64,000 nucleotides of DNA from Diphasiastrum complanatum. Lineage: Eukaryota > Streptophyta > Lycopodiopsida > Lycopodiales > Lycopodiaceae. Numbering within the stretch: the stretch's first letter is position 1; each line of letters starts with the position of its first letter. A program made the position numbers and the translations under genes. The notes beneath the pieces were generated by a model. It did not search any database. It saw nothing but the letters and a program-made list of their open reading frames with translations, and was not told where the DNA came from. The stretch lies in NCBI GenBank assembly GCA_029204225.1, contig CM055111.1, positions 3,566,287 through 3,630,286 on the forward strand. Reading direction: 5' to 3'. Shown here one piece after another: positions 48,817 through 59,390 of the stretch.

Positions 48817-49730
48817 TCAATAGGGATACTCTCTCATCTGCTCCTCTTCCTGCTTAGTCTGAGGACATTGGTCCTTTGATAACTGCAGGCCTGGTTCCAT
48901 TGGCGAGTGAGCTAATTTACAATTAATCAGATTATATCTGACAAGAACTTTGTGAAGATACCTTTGTTGAGTAATAAATATCAGCCATCTCGCTCTGTCT
49001 CTGTGGATTTGTATGCCCAGACTGAAGTGAGCTTCACCCAGATCAGTCATGTCGAACTCAGAAGACAACATCTGTTTAGCATCCTTCACCAGATTGATAC
49101 AGTTGCTGAAAAGCGATGTATCATCTACATGTAAGGTGATAATTATAAAGGATTGTTGCACTGACTTGAAGTAGACGTTACTGTCGGCCATGCTTGGTTG
49201 GAAACCTTGTCGGATGAGGAATGTGTTGATACTTTGGAACCAAGCTCTGGCTGATTGCTTCAAGCCATAAAGTGCCTTGTGGAGTTTGCAAACATGATGC
49301 TTCATACCTTCATGGATGTATCCTTCGGGTTGTAGCATATAGATGTCTTCTTCAATGACTCCATTCAGATAAGCTGTCTGTACATCGAGTTGATGTACTT
49401 CAAGGTCGGCTGTTGCAGCATACGATAGGAGGGCTCGGATTGATGAATGCTTGACTACTGGACTGACAGTCTCATTGTAGTCAATGTTAGGAATCTGAGC
49501 GAATCCTCGTGCTACTTGTCTTGTGCCTTTCTTCGATCAATCGCTCCATTGGCATTGTATTTGATCTTGAAGACCCATTTGCAATGCATGAGATTGCAGC
49601 CAGCAGGAGCTTTGACTAGTGACCATGTCTGGTTCTTGATTAGAGAGGAATATTTTCTGTCCATTGCTTCTCTCCAGAGATCAGAGTCTGGTTGGCTAAG
49701 TGCCTCATCAACTGATGTTGGTTCATGCAT
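48817..49730 (-). pseudogene. Reverse transcriptase of element M1
   Basis: The N-terminal frame (49512-49730) includes MHCKWVFKIKYNANG. It then breaks, and the region with the first catalytic Asp (LDVQTAYLNGVIEEDIY-like, near 49350-49390) is in another frame. The frame 48817-49338 continues MLQPEGYIHEGMKHHVCKLH, ALYGLKQSARAWFQSI, and TLHVDDTSLF, the YVDD box with His replacing Tyr. LGEAHFSLGIQI completes the domain, and a stop follows near MREYPY. At least two frameshifts are present. Confidence 0.82.
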
Positions 49731-49887
49731 TAAAGACAGGCAAACTCAGGAGTATACCTTGTGGGTTGTGTGCGCACTCAGCTTGATCTTCTTGGAGGAA
49801 GTGTCGGCTGATGATTCAATCCTCGGATTTGTAGTTGCTGAGTATCAACAACATCTTCGTCTGACTCGCTGTCGTGTAGTGGATCAA

Positions 49888-50535
49888 CTATAGGCACGCT
49901 TGAGCCAGTGGCTCGAATAGTCGTGTCAATGAAAGGCGTTGAAGGTTCATTTGGAACCGTGTCTTTGCCTTTGAGGTTTGATGAACTTCGATAAAGACTG
50001 TATCTCGGCTGAATAGAATCTGCTGGGTATCGAGGTCATACAGCTTGTAAGTGTTGTCAGATGAAGTGTATCCGATGAAAATTGTCTTGAGACCTTGGAA
50101 GTCAAATTTCTTCCTTGTCTCCTTCGGGATCTGTGCGTAGGTGATACATCCGAATACTCGTAGGTTCTTCAATGAAGGCTTTGAGCTTGTCCACACCTCG
50201 TGGGGTCTTCTGCCTGAGAGGGCCTTGGTCAAACATCTGTTCTGGATGTAAGCTGCAGCGGAAATAGCATCAGCCCAGAAGCTCTTCGGTAAAGATGAGT
50301 GTGCCAGCATACATTTGGTTGACTCGACCAGGGTACGATTCTTCCTCTCGGCTAAGCCATTGGACTGAGGCGAATAAGGAGTGATAAACTGATGTTCAAT
50401 GCCTTGGCTCTGGTAGTACTCCTTGAATTTGGTAGAGATGTACTCTCCACCATTGTCTGACCTTAGGGCTTTGATTGTCTTACCAGTCTCTTTCTCTGCA
50501 CGCTCCTTGAAGATTCCGAAGCAATTGAACGCTTC
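49888..50535 (-). pseudogene. Integrase C-terminal half of element M1
   Basis: The frame 49888-50310 reads MLAHSSLPKSFWADAISAAA, LRVFGCITYAQIPKETRKKF and IFIGYTSSDNTYKLYD, the typical region after the integrase core. Upstream, in another frame (50311-50535), lie the second catalytic Asp (SDNGGEYIST near 50450) and the Glu phrase (NGLAERKNR near 50345). A frameshift separates these from the first half. Confidence 0.8.
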
Positions 50536-51348
50536 TCATTTCTTCTTAATAAAATATACCATAGTTCTTATGGAAAATTCATCAATAAAAGTTATAAAAT
50601 ACTTTGCATCCTTCTGTGAAGGATTTTGCATTGGGCTACAAATATCTGTATGTACAACATCTAGTAATCCTCTAGCAATATGCTGATGGCTTGATCTAAA
50701 GGGTTGCCTGGTCTGTTTACCGACTACACAGTCTTGACAGATAGGTAATTCGACTTTCTTGTCAGGATAGTCGAGATCAAGAACAATGGATTGCTTAGAC
50801 ATTTGCTGTACAAAAGCATGATTCAAATGACCAAGTCTATAATGCCAAAGTAAACTTTTATTTATCTGAATAAAAGTACTAAGTGCTTGACTAGAGGTAG
50901 AAAAGCAGTGACTTAATCTGTACAAGTATCCATGCCTCTTCCCGAGTGCTAGGATCTTGCTTGTCCTATCGACTACTTTACGGTGACCAGATTCAAATTC
51001 TACTTTATGTCCTAGATCTGTAATTCTGCTAACAGAGAGCAAATTTGTTGACAAATTTGGTACATGAAGGACATTTGAAAGTAGTTTACATTGATCATTA
51101 GCATAGCTTAATCTTACTGTACCTTCACCTTTGATAGCTTGGGTGCTGTTGTCACCGAGGTGAACATATTTTTTGGTACTGTAAGGTGTATAGGACTCGA
51201 AACAATCGATATGGCTGGTCATATGCTGTGTGGCATCGGAATCAAGAAACCAGGAGCTGTCGTTGGATTCTTCTTGATGGTTTGTCATGAAGGCCTCATG
51301 ATCCGATTCTTGAATAGGCTGTGGAACTTTTGCAGCTGCATTTGCCAC
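50536..51348 (-). pseudogene. Protease, pre-integrase and integrase start of element M1
   Basis: A 270-codon frame contains SSWFLDSDATQHMTSH, the protease active site with the usual DSGA changed to DSDA. It continues LSNVLHVPNLSTNLLSVSRI, RHGYLYRLSHCF, and SLLWHYRLGHLNHAFVQQMS with CQDC, the HHCC zinc-binding domain. LLDVVHTDICSPM has the first integrase Asp, and YFITFIDEFSIRTMVYFI follows. It ends at a stop after KKK (a frameshift), leaving the catalytic core split. This is the longest open part of element M1. Confidence 0.85.
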
Positions 51349-52161
51349 TTGACTCGACTGTTCTTTGCTGCTATTCTTTGCCTGCAGTATACGACAGTCT
51401 TGGATCTTGTGGTTGGAACTCTTGCAGTATCTGCAGAATAGCTTCTTCTTTGTCGGCTGATTCGACTGCTCTTGACGATGTGTCGGTTTTTGATCTTTCT
51501 TTGATGACTTTGGGCCTTTCTTCTTCTGCTTAGTCGAGCCTTTGTTGGTGTATAAGGTGTGAGAATCGACAGTCGAGGAACTGGAGGCTTCGTTCCTTCA
51601 GGTGTCTTCCTGCAACAGCATTGTGATGACTCTTGAAAGAGTTAGTTCGGGGTGTGTCGTGATGATCATCACCCAACTGTTGTATGAGCTTAGCAAACTT
51701 GATAGCAGTGTCATTATTGCGTCTTGATCGTCGATGACAGATTCGACAGCGGCCATTCGCTTCAGCAGGTTCTTGAACTGGTTGATGTGATTCTAAAGGG
51801 AATCACCATTTGCCATCTTGAGGGAGTAAAGTTTTGTCCTGAGATGTAACTTGGAAGCTATATCTCGCACTTCATATAATGTGCTCAAGATGTCCCAGAC
51901 TTCCTTGGATGTCTGAGCTTCGGACACATGGCCGATTTGCATGTCCGAGATGTTGAGGATGATAAGCGCAAATGCTTTACCATCCGTCAGCTTCCATCGG
52001 GAGATTGTTGCGTTGTCAGCTTCGGGTCTTGCCTCTTCACCTGTGACAACGTCATACAATTCCTTAGCCATTAGCACAGTTCTCATCTTAAATTTCCACA
52101 GATGGTAATTGGCTCCATCAAGCTTGTCCATGATAGGACTGGATTTTCCTTGGGAATCCAT
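51349..52161 (-). pseudogene. Gag of element M1
   Basis: Gag starts at ATG 52161 with MDSQGKSSPIMDKLDGANYH, then LWKFKMRTVLMAKELYDVV. It runs 122 codons to a TAG after MANGDSL where a glutamine codon is expected. Past it the frame continues NHINQFKNLLKRM and LSSYNSWVMIITTHPELTLS to about 51610. The nucleocapsid part down to 51349 is frameshifted. The family is UBN2-type copia gag, which forms the particle that packages element RNA. The start is 206 bases after the primer-binding site. Confidence 0.8.
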
Positions 52162-52366
52162 GTGGAAGATTAGTCTAGATGATAGTAGTAACTATCAGTG
52201 ACTTAAGTATGAAAATCTAGTGCGAAATTACAGAACAAGAAAATAGTTATCCTATCGGCTAGTAGGATCAGGTTCTGTGGGAAGCTTATCAGGCTATAGA
52301 AATAGCTCTGACTTAAAACCACTTAAGAAATCAGATGAATTTTGATATTAAAGAGTAGTTACCTAT

Positions 52367-52378
52367 GCTCTGATACCA
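52367..52378 (-). promoter_or_regulatory. Primer-binding site of element M1
   Basis: GCTCTGATACCA on the plus strand is TGGTATCAGAGC on the minus strand, directly abutting the LTR start at 52379. Confidence 0.9.
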
Positions 52379-52914
52379 TGCTGGGGAAAGTGTGTTAGAG
52401 GTTCCCTCGGTGCGTGCACTGTTGGTAACAATAGGCGAACACATTAACAAGATTAAGTTTAGAGCTAGATGTGCGGTAGTAGCGGAAGCAAAAGAGCAGA
52501 CTATCAAACAAAGCAATCAGATCGGCAGACAAAGAGCGGAAAGCATTGCTTATACTGACAGAACCTGAATGCAGAACTAGACAGCACTTTATTCAGATTA
52601 ATTGTAACGAAATACAAGTCAGTAATGCAAGTAAGCACAAGACAATAGCGGGCGAAACCGCGTGCTCACAAAGCTAACTACAAACTGTAAAAGCTATGAG
52701 CTAATACGGACGATCCGTCTGAAGAGGAGAATCAATGCATGAAAGCATTTACTGTGTCTGTCTCATCGGATTCAATAATCCGTGTTCTTGATCATTGATC
52801 AATTGCATACATGTTAAATGATCTATGTGCTATTTACATTTATGTAGATGAGTGTACAAGAGATGGCGTGGAGCCGTTGTGCCGTCAAGGAGAAGATCGT
52901 GGTCGCTGTCATTG
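52379..52914 (-). repeat. Truncated 5' LTR of element M1
   Basis: It matches 47413-47943 up to GCTGTCATTG and then changes abruptly to gypsy LTR sequence. About 200 bp of the LTR (its U3 end on the minus strand) is missing. Confidence 0.85.
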
Positions 52915-53168
52915 ACTTGTGACCCTCTTGGTCACCCCGACTACTTGCCGGCTAGCATCTCGTCACTGACGGCTAGAGTCCCGACGGTCAAGACACATCG
53001 CATCTCTGACAACTTGTCAGGCGGCCACACCAGGACACTGCTCATGACGCACCGGTCCCAACTTGGGACAGATGTCCTCGGTCACTGGCCCTTGCCAATA
53101 CTTGGCCTCAGGCCCTCTGGTGACCGGCCGTGCCAAGGTCATGATAGAGTCGTAACTGGACTCTAACA
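52913..53168 (-). repeat. 3' LTR of gypsy element G1
   Basis: The plus strand runs TGACTTGTGACC to GGACTCTAACA, about 256 bp. It is preceded on the minus strand by the purine tract GAGGAGGGAAGGAT. It begins exactly where the M1 LTR stops, sharing the TG. No second copy lies in the window. Confidence 0.75.
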
Positions 53169-53182
53169 ATCCTTCCCTCCTC
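53169..53182 (-). promoter_or_regulatory. Polypurine tract of gypsy element G1
   Basis: GAGGAGGGAAGGAT on the minus strand precedes the LTR start TGTTAGAGTCC. Confidence 0.75.
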
Positions 53183-53189
53183 TGGCAAG

Positions 53190-54734
53190 TCATCGGTCCT
53201 CGATGACAAACTCTGGGTAAGACTTCTGCAACGCCTGTCGCGTCTCCCAGGTAGCATCTGACAACGGATGCCCTTTCTAGGTTACTAGATACTCTTGAAG
53301 GAGACGATTCCGCAATCGTCGCTCCCTTGGATCTAGGATTCTGTCTGGCCCATAACCTATGGTGTTTTTCTTCTCAAGAGACACTAGACCTTCCACCAGG
53401 CTATCGCCATCGTGCAAACATCTCTTCAGTTTGCTAACATGGAATACTGGATGCACCTTGCATCCTACAGGTAGCTGTAGCTTATAAGCTACTTGGCTCA
53501 CCTTCTTAATAATCAACCATGGTCCACAATACCTTGGAGATAACTTGGCGCACTTTCCTGTGCGTAGCACCTTCGGCTTCGAAGGGACTAGTAAATACAC
53601 CCAATCTCCATTCTCAAATTCCTGATAGGTACGGTTCTCACGAGCATAACTCTCTGCCCTAGCTACAGCTTTGGACAAGTTATCTCGTGCCAACTCTAGC
53701 TTCTGCTGCATCTGAGCCAAAAACTCTACAACACTAGGTACCCTATGTGGAATTCCTATGATTGCAGGACTCAGTGGCCTGAAACCATAGTTGAGCTCAA
53801 ATGGACTCAATCCAGTGGATGCATGTCTCTTATCATTGTACGCGAACTCCAATAGCGGTAAATGCTTTACCCAGTCTGTTTGCGTACTACTCACATATGC
53901 CCTAAGCATATCTTCCAAGATCTGATTCACTCGCTCTGTTTGACCATCCGTCTGAGGATGCTCAGAGCTACTCATCCGCAACTGTGTTCCCAGCTTGGTG
54001 AACACCTTAATCCAAAAATTTTGCGTAAACTTGGGATCCCTGTTAGAAACTATGGACTTCGGAAGACCATGGAACCTGACAATATTCTGAATAAACAACT
54101 CAGCCACTTGCGGAGTTGTGACCTTCTTGGTTGTTGCGATGAAATGAGCGATCTTGGAAAACCTGTCTACCACTACCATAATGGAATTGAATCCATTCTG
54201 GGTCTTGGGTAGCCCAACAATAAAATCCATAGAGATGCTTTCCCACCTTCCTGTAGGTATCTCAAGTGGATGTAGCAAGCCTGGAGGACTCACTCTCTCG
54301 GCCTTGTTCACCTGACAAGCCGTGCAACACTGGACGTACTCTCTTACATCCTGCTGCAATCGTGGCCAGAAATAATACCTTCTCAAAAGCTCACTGGTCT
54401 TATCAATACCAGGGTGCCCTGCGCAGGGACTATCATGGCATTCATGAAGTATCTTACGACGAAGATCCTTCACGTCTGGCATGAAAACTTTTCCATTTCT
54501 CAATAACATACCATCCTTCACGGTGTATGTTAAATATGTATTGATGTGTGCCTCTACGGAAGCGACAGCCTCGACTGACTCTTCCGTTTGGTTGACTACC
54601 TTGTGTGCATTAGGCCACACACGCTGACAATGCAGGTCCTTTTCTTGAGCCTTCTTAATCTCCTCCATGAGACCACTGTCAACCACAGTAAAGCTCATCT
54701 GATGCAGTATACGAGATAGTGCATCAGCGACCAC
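53190..54734 (-). pseudogene. Ty3/gypsy integrase with chromodomain (chromovirus), stop in the chromodomain
   Basis: A 485-codon frame (54734-53277) starts VADALSRI, the RNase H end. It then has the zinc-binding HHCC region (HECHDSPCAGHPGIDKT, then CCTACQ), and the integrase core with SMDFIVGLPK, SNRDPKFTQNFW and HPQTDGQTERVNQ supplying the Asp, Asp and Glu. LSPRYCGPWLIIKKV and LKVHPVFHVSKLK-like phrases precede a chromodomain, PDRILDPRERRLRNRLLQEY. At 53277-53279 a TAG replaces the conserved Trp of the VTWKG phrase. The frame then continues KGHPLSDATWE to a natural stop at 53190. Such chromodomains steer insertion to marked chromatin. Only this one stop is seen in 515 codons. Confidence 0.9.
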
Positions 54735-55100
54735 ATTCTCCTTCCCTCTTTGGAAGCGAATTTACAAATGCAATTCCTGCATCAGCTCGCGATTGGGCTT
54801 GGCGGCCCTTCAAATCTGGCTGAGTGCAAAAATAACTTAAAGTATGATGATCTGTGTACACATAAAACTCGGCGCCATATAAATAATGTCTCCACACCTT
54901 GAGCGCATGTATAATCGCATACAGCTCTTGCTCGTGTGTAGGATATCTTTGTTGAGCTGGTGTCAACTTCTTACTCTCAAAGGCTACTGGTCTACTCTCT
55001 TGGCTCAACACTGCACCTACGGCAATGCCACTTGCATCCGTCTCTAGGTCAAAAGGTTTCTGGGTATCCACAATCCTCCAACATCTTTCTGACTTCCTCT
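54724..55100 (-). pseudogene. Ty3/gypsy RNase H with RT core deleted (element G1)
   Basis: The frame gives KPFDLETDASGIAVGAVLSQ, SRPVAFESKKLTPAQQRYPT and FYVYTDHHTLSYF, a complete gypsy RNase H start. Upstream it joins after only a few codons to a segment matching the very start of RT (55074-55100 on the minus strand equals 57164-57190 with one mismatch), so the RT core is missing. A frameshift near 54800 and a stop separate it from VADALSRI of the integrase frame. Confidence 0.8.
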
Positions 55101-55105
55101 TTTCT

Positions 55106-55222
55106 CTTTTCTTTCTTTGTTGTCTTGTAGTTGAAAACAATCTGGTCAGATTTGCCTTCTCTTGTTGCGTTATTACGTGCAATTTCTAGTTTGACTTTGT
55201 TCTGTCTCTGTTTTGTTACATA
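55106..55222 (+). other. Leader of the plus-strand gypsy gag (element G2)
   Basis: About 117 bases, pyrimidine-rich, ahead of the gag ATG at 55223. No LTR or primer-binding site is present, because element G2 is cut at the head-to-head junction. Confidence 0.5.
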
Positions 55223-56113
55223 ATGGAGGAAGATAGAGTTGATATTCCACTAAGTCCACCCGTTGCTCTTCCATCACCACCACCCAGCCTTGTGCTTAGT
55301 CCTGCCCATAATCCGCCTACAGTGGCTGCCCGTTCACCTGCTGGTACTTCCCCTTCTGTGCAAGCTCGCATGGATAGTGTGGAAAAGACCGTCGTAGAGA
55401 TGCGAGCAATGATGGTAGCTAGTGGTTATGCGTCTTCCTCGCAGTATGCTCCACCTTATCCGTCTTCTGCTGTTCATCCTATGTTACCTCCACCCTATCC
55501 AGAAGACAAAGATATTAAACCTACCCGTTTCGCTGGGAACACTCCCCAACGCAATACTGATATCGTAGATCAGTGGTTGCATAAGTGGGAAGAGTATTTT
55601 GATTTGAAACGGTCCCCAACTGATGAGGGTTGGCGGGTTCGCAAAGCTGCTTACCATTTCATTGATTTTGCTGACAGGTGGTGGCGCAAGTTGTTGAAGT
55701 CTAATCAGGCTCCATCCACCTGGCTTGAATTTAAGCGAGCTTTCAGAGCTCAATTTATTCTTCCACATGAGCATGTGCGTACGACAGATGCTTGCCTTTT
55801 GCATCGTCAGAGGCAGCACATGGTGCAGGAATATGCTGATAGGTATCGTGAGACACTTATCAAGATTCCGGAAGAGATTCCCGAGTGGTTGGTAGTCCAC
55901 AAGTTCATATTTGGCCTTCGTGAAGAGTTGAGGCCTTCAGTGCTTAATGAAGGGTGCAAGACCTTAGAAGAGGCAATTGCTACAGCTCTCAACTTCGAAG
56001 GTAATGTGCGCACCAAGGCTGAATCTGGAGCGCCAAGCTGGCCTCAGAAGAAGGGTTCGCGAAAGTCTGGCCAAGCTGGTCAGAAAGGCTTTTCGCAGAA
56101 AGATCCTATCTAG
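55223..56113 (+). CDS. Ty3/gypsy gag (element G2)
   Basis: A 296-codon frame from ATG 55223 starts with an acidic and proline-rich stretch (PLSPPVALPSPPPSLVL). The retrotransposon gag domain follows: PEDKDIKPTRFAG, VDQWLHKWEEYFDLKR, AYHFIDFADRWWRKLL, WLEFKRAFRAQF and FIFGLREELRPSVL. A basic tail (KKGSRKSGQAGQKG) leads to a TAG at 56111. In intact members gag continues into the nucleocapsid, so the stop is probably a lesion. The gag itself looks undamaged and could fold. It forms the particle shell. It is divergently oriented to the gypsy RNase H immediately to its left. Confidence 0.85.
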   Translation: MEEDRVDIPLSPPVALPSPPPSLVLSPAHNPPTVAARSPAGTSPSVQARMDSVEKTVVEMRAMMVASGYASSSQYAPPYPSSAVHPMLPPPYPEDKDIKPTRFAGNTPQRNTDIVDQWLHKWEEYFDLKRSPTDEGWRVRKAAYHFIDFADRWWRKLLKSNQAPSTWLEFKRAFRAQFILPHEHVRTTDACLLHRQRQHMVQEYADRYRETLIKIPEEIPEWLVVHKFIFGLREELRPSVLNEGCKTLEEAIATALNFEGNVRTKAESGAPSWPQKKGSRKSGQAGQKGFSQKDPI

Positions 56114-57470
56114 ATGCCGCAGACTTTGAAGCGCAAGGCGGGATCTCCTATGGCTCGTCGTGCTTACGACAAGTCTCCCCTCGTCCTGAGCAAAAAGAAA
56201 AGGCCAAGAAAGACGGATTATGCTTTTTCTGTCTTGGCAAGCATCTTTTCAAAGATTGTCCTCGATGTACGGACAAGAAGCTCCATACTATGCAACGTCA
56301 AGATGAGGGCAAGGATGAGGAAATTTTGGATGACTTGTTGGTAAGTGATGATGAGGACACTCGACGTGTCATGACTATTTCGGTGCGGAAGCTTGTTCCA
56401 GAGGTTTTCCCCTCATCATCACTATCAATTCATTATCTAGAAACTGATGACGTGCTCGTCTTGTTTGACACCAGTTCCTCACATTATATCATCAAGTCTC
56501 GTGTGGTGAGGAAATTTCACTTGGCTACTATTCCATCTGATTACCGGTATACTGTTGAGATGCCAGATGGTAAGGGAACAGAGGTTTGGGATGAAAGAAT
56601 CTCTCGGCCGTCTTTGTCTATTCAGACGTATACCGAGAAGTTAGATTTCGAAATTACTAAACTAGCTAAGTTTGATATTGCACTTGGTAAGCGGTGGCAT
56701 GCAAGTAAGCAGCCCGCTTTAGATTTTAAGTCACATGTGTATAAGTTCGGGCATGAGGGTATGTCTCATGTCTTAAAGGGGGAGAGACCATCTGTTGAGG
56801 GTCCTCTTGTTACCTATATGCAAATAAAGAAAATGAAGATTCAGTATTTGTGGTTGTGTTATGTGAATGTTGATTCCAGTTTTGATTCTTATGTTGGTAA
56901 TAATCAGATAAGCACACTCACTAATAAACCACAAGAAGCTTCATTTACTTTTGCATCCCCCAGTGCACATGTATTTGCATTACAGCCTAGATGTGACCCA
57001 GCAAGTGAGTTGGAGAAGTCCATCCGCACGCAGTTTAAACACGTGCTAATTAGTAATATGCCAGAGGGATTGCCGCCTAGTCGGAACGTTGGTCATCGTA
57101 TTGAGCTCGTTCCAGGGGCAAGTCCGGTATGTAGGCCTCCTTATAGGATGAGCCTAAAGAGGAAGAGGAAGTTAGAAAGATGTTGGAGGAGTATCTCAAG
57201 CTGGGCTACATCCGTCCGAGTTATTCACCTTTCGCCTCTCCTATTTTACTTGTTAAGAAAAAGGATGATAGTTTCCGGATGTGTGTAGATTACAGGGGAT
57301 TGAATAAGATCACTGTAAAGCATAAGTATCTGATGCCCAGGATTGATGATCTACTGGATGCGTTGCAAGGTGCAACCATTTTCAGTAAGATAGATCTCAA
57401 AAGTGGATACCATCGAGATGAAGACGTCCAGAAGACGGCCTTCCGAACCCGTTTCGATCATTTATGAACT
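56114..57470 (+). pseudogene. Ty3/gypsy nucleocapsid, protease and N-terminal RT (element G2)
   Basis: In the frame of 56290-57288 the zinc knuckle reads CFFCLGKHLFKDC (near 56220-56260), with only three residues between the second Cys and His. The protease follows as LVLFDTSSSHYII with DTS in place of DTG. RT begins [19 protein letters not shown] frameshift near 57150 moves it to the frame 57180-57467: [60 protein letters not shown] with the catalytic Asp, and TAFRTRF. A few residues after SGYH are deleted. At about 57465-57471 the sequence switches to copia. YVDD, RNase H and integrase are therefore missing. Confidence 0.85.
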
Positions 57471-57606
57471 TCTTGATTCCACTTATGCTTATTTTGTTTC
57501 TCACGAGGAGCCCAAAGATGTTCAAGAAGCCCTCAATACCAAGGAGTGGTATGAGGTCATGAAGATTGAATATGATGCCTTGATCACCAACCACACATAG
57601 GAGCTA

Positions 57607-58596
57607 GTGGATCCACCATCTAACATGCATATCATTGGATGCAAGTGGGTGTTTAAGATCAAGTACAATCATGATGGCTCCATCAACAAGTACAAGGCAA
57701 GATTATGTGCTAAAGGCTTTGCACAAATATATGGTCTTGACTATGAAGAAACCTTTGCTCCTGTAGCAAAGATGGTGACAATAAGAATCATAATCTCTCT
57801 TGCCTTATTTTTTAAGTGGAAACTGTTTCAACTTGATGTCTCCAACGCTTTTTTGAATGGCTATCTTGAGGAGGAGATATACATGGAACAGCCTCAAGGA
57901 TTTATCAAGGATAAATACAAGGTGTGTTTGCTATTTAGAAGTCTTTATGGCTTGAAGCAAGCACCTAGATCATGGTATTCAAGACTCAACAACTTTCTAC
58001 TTTCATTAGGATTTGTGCTTAGTGACTATGATCCTTCTATGTACTTAAAGTTTGATGGTAGTAATATTGTCATTCTTCTAATTTATGTAGATGAGATTAT
58101 TCTTAGTGGAAGTTGTTTGATGCTAGTTCAAGAAACCAAAGATGCATTAGGAAAAGAATTTAAAATGCAAGATCTAGGAGAGGTCCATTACATTTTAGGC
58201 CTTCAGATTGATTTTCATGAAGAATATGCTTCAATCTGTCAATCTAGATATGTCTTTTCTATCAATATGCAAAATTGTAAAGGCATAGATACTCCCATGG
58301 ACCAACATGTAAAAGATCCTATTAAAGGTGATAAAAGATCCTTTGAGGACATCACACTTTATAGGAGTCTTATAGGCTCTTTAATTTGGCTTACTATCAC
58401 TAGACCCGATTTGAGCTATTGTGTGCACAAATTGAGTCAATTTATGCAAGATCCCAAGATCCAACATTGGAAGATGGCCAAGAGAGTTCTAAGATATGTA
58501 TCTTCTACTCAAGATTATGGTTTATTGTACAAGAATGAAGATCTAACCATTGTTGGCTATTCGGATTCCGATTTTGCAAGTGATAAAATGGATTGA
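57607..58596 (+). pseudogene. Ty1/copia reverse transcriptase (duplicate of 33656-34645)
   Basis: The 329-codon product is the same, as read, as that of copy 1, including the YVDE box and the TGA after SDKMD. Upstream linker sequence begins only at 57471, so integrase is absent, and the N-terminal neighbour is the gypsy RT of element G2. The frame 57403-57600 crosses the junction and joins antisense-like gypsy-frame residues to EEPKDVQEALNTKEWYEVMK. It is a by-product of the fusion rather than a designed protein. Confidence 0.88.
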
Positions 58597-59390
58597 AAGT
58601 CCATTAATGCATATACTATCTTTCTTGGATGCAATCTTGTGTCTTGGCTTTCAAAGAAGCAAGATACCATATCTCTATCATCTTGTGAGGCCGAGTACAA
58701 AGCACTCACTACAACAACTAAAGAGGTGCTTTGGATCAAGAGGTCAATCATGGAGCTAAAGTGCATCTAGATACATTTTTAAGAGGAGTGTCATAATATT
58801 GAAAAATCTATCTAATGTTTTGAGTAGGGGTCCTAAAAATGCCAAAGATGAATCGAGCTCTTTTGGCTTAGTAAAGACCCATCTTAGAATAAAATATTTA
58901 AGGTAGGTAGAAGTAGAAACTTGTAGTACCATAGGAATTGCCATTTGTACCTTACATGCCACATTTAATGCATGAAAAGACTAGGTGGCACAATTAGACA
59001 TAGTGAGGTGGCTTGAATAAGTCTTTGAGAGGTGGATTCACAACTCCAATTAAACTCAAAGTAGGAGGAGAGTCCATGGATCTATATATATGTGATGTAC
59101 TCTCATTGAGAAAATGATAAAATTTGTGTGTAATGCAAATTTGGAGACAAGCTCTTTGTGCCCTCTCTCTCTACATGAGTTTTGTACTTTCTATTTTCTC
59201 CTCTAGCCGAGTTGAGGCATTTATGATGCTTAGTCTTATGTTTTGTTGACAGATCTTGCTTGTAGCACAATAATATTTCTTGAATGATCAACTTTCCTAT
59301 TGACAACCAATGCTAGCCTGATCTTTATGGTATTATTGGGCTTAGGAGATCAAAAGTACATGTGTAGGGCGTCCCACACGTGTGAATTCA

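Larger units (their letters stand above)
47413..52914 (-). mobile_element. Decayed Ty1/copia element M1, nearly complete, minus strand
   Basis: On the minus strand the order is 5' LTR remnant (52914-52379), primer-binding site, gag, protease, integrase, RT, RNase H, polypurine tract and 3' LTR (48151-47413), the copia order. Every coding part has stops or frameshifts. The 3' LTR is intact. The 5' LTR lacks its U3 portion because a gypsy LTR takes over at 52913. The element sits 42 bases downstream of the primer-binding site of another LTR element, a nested insertion. No target-site duplication can be checked because the right flank is lost. Confidence 0.88.
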
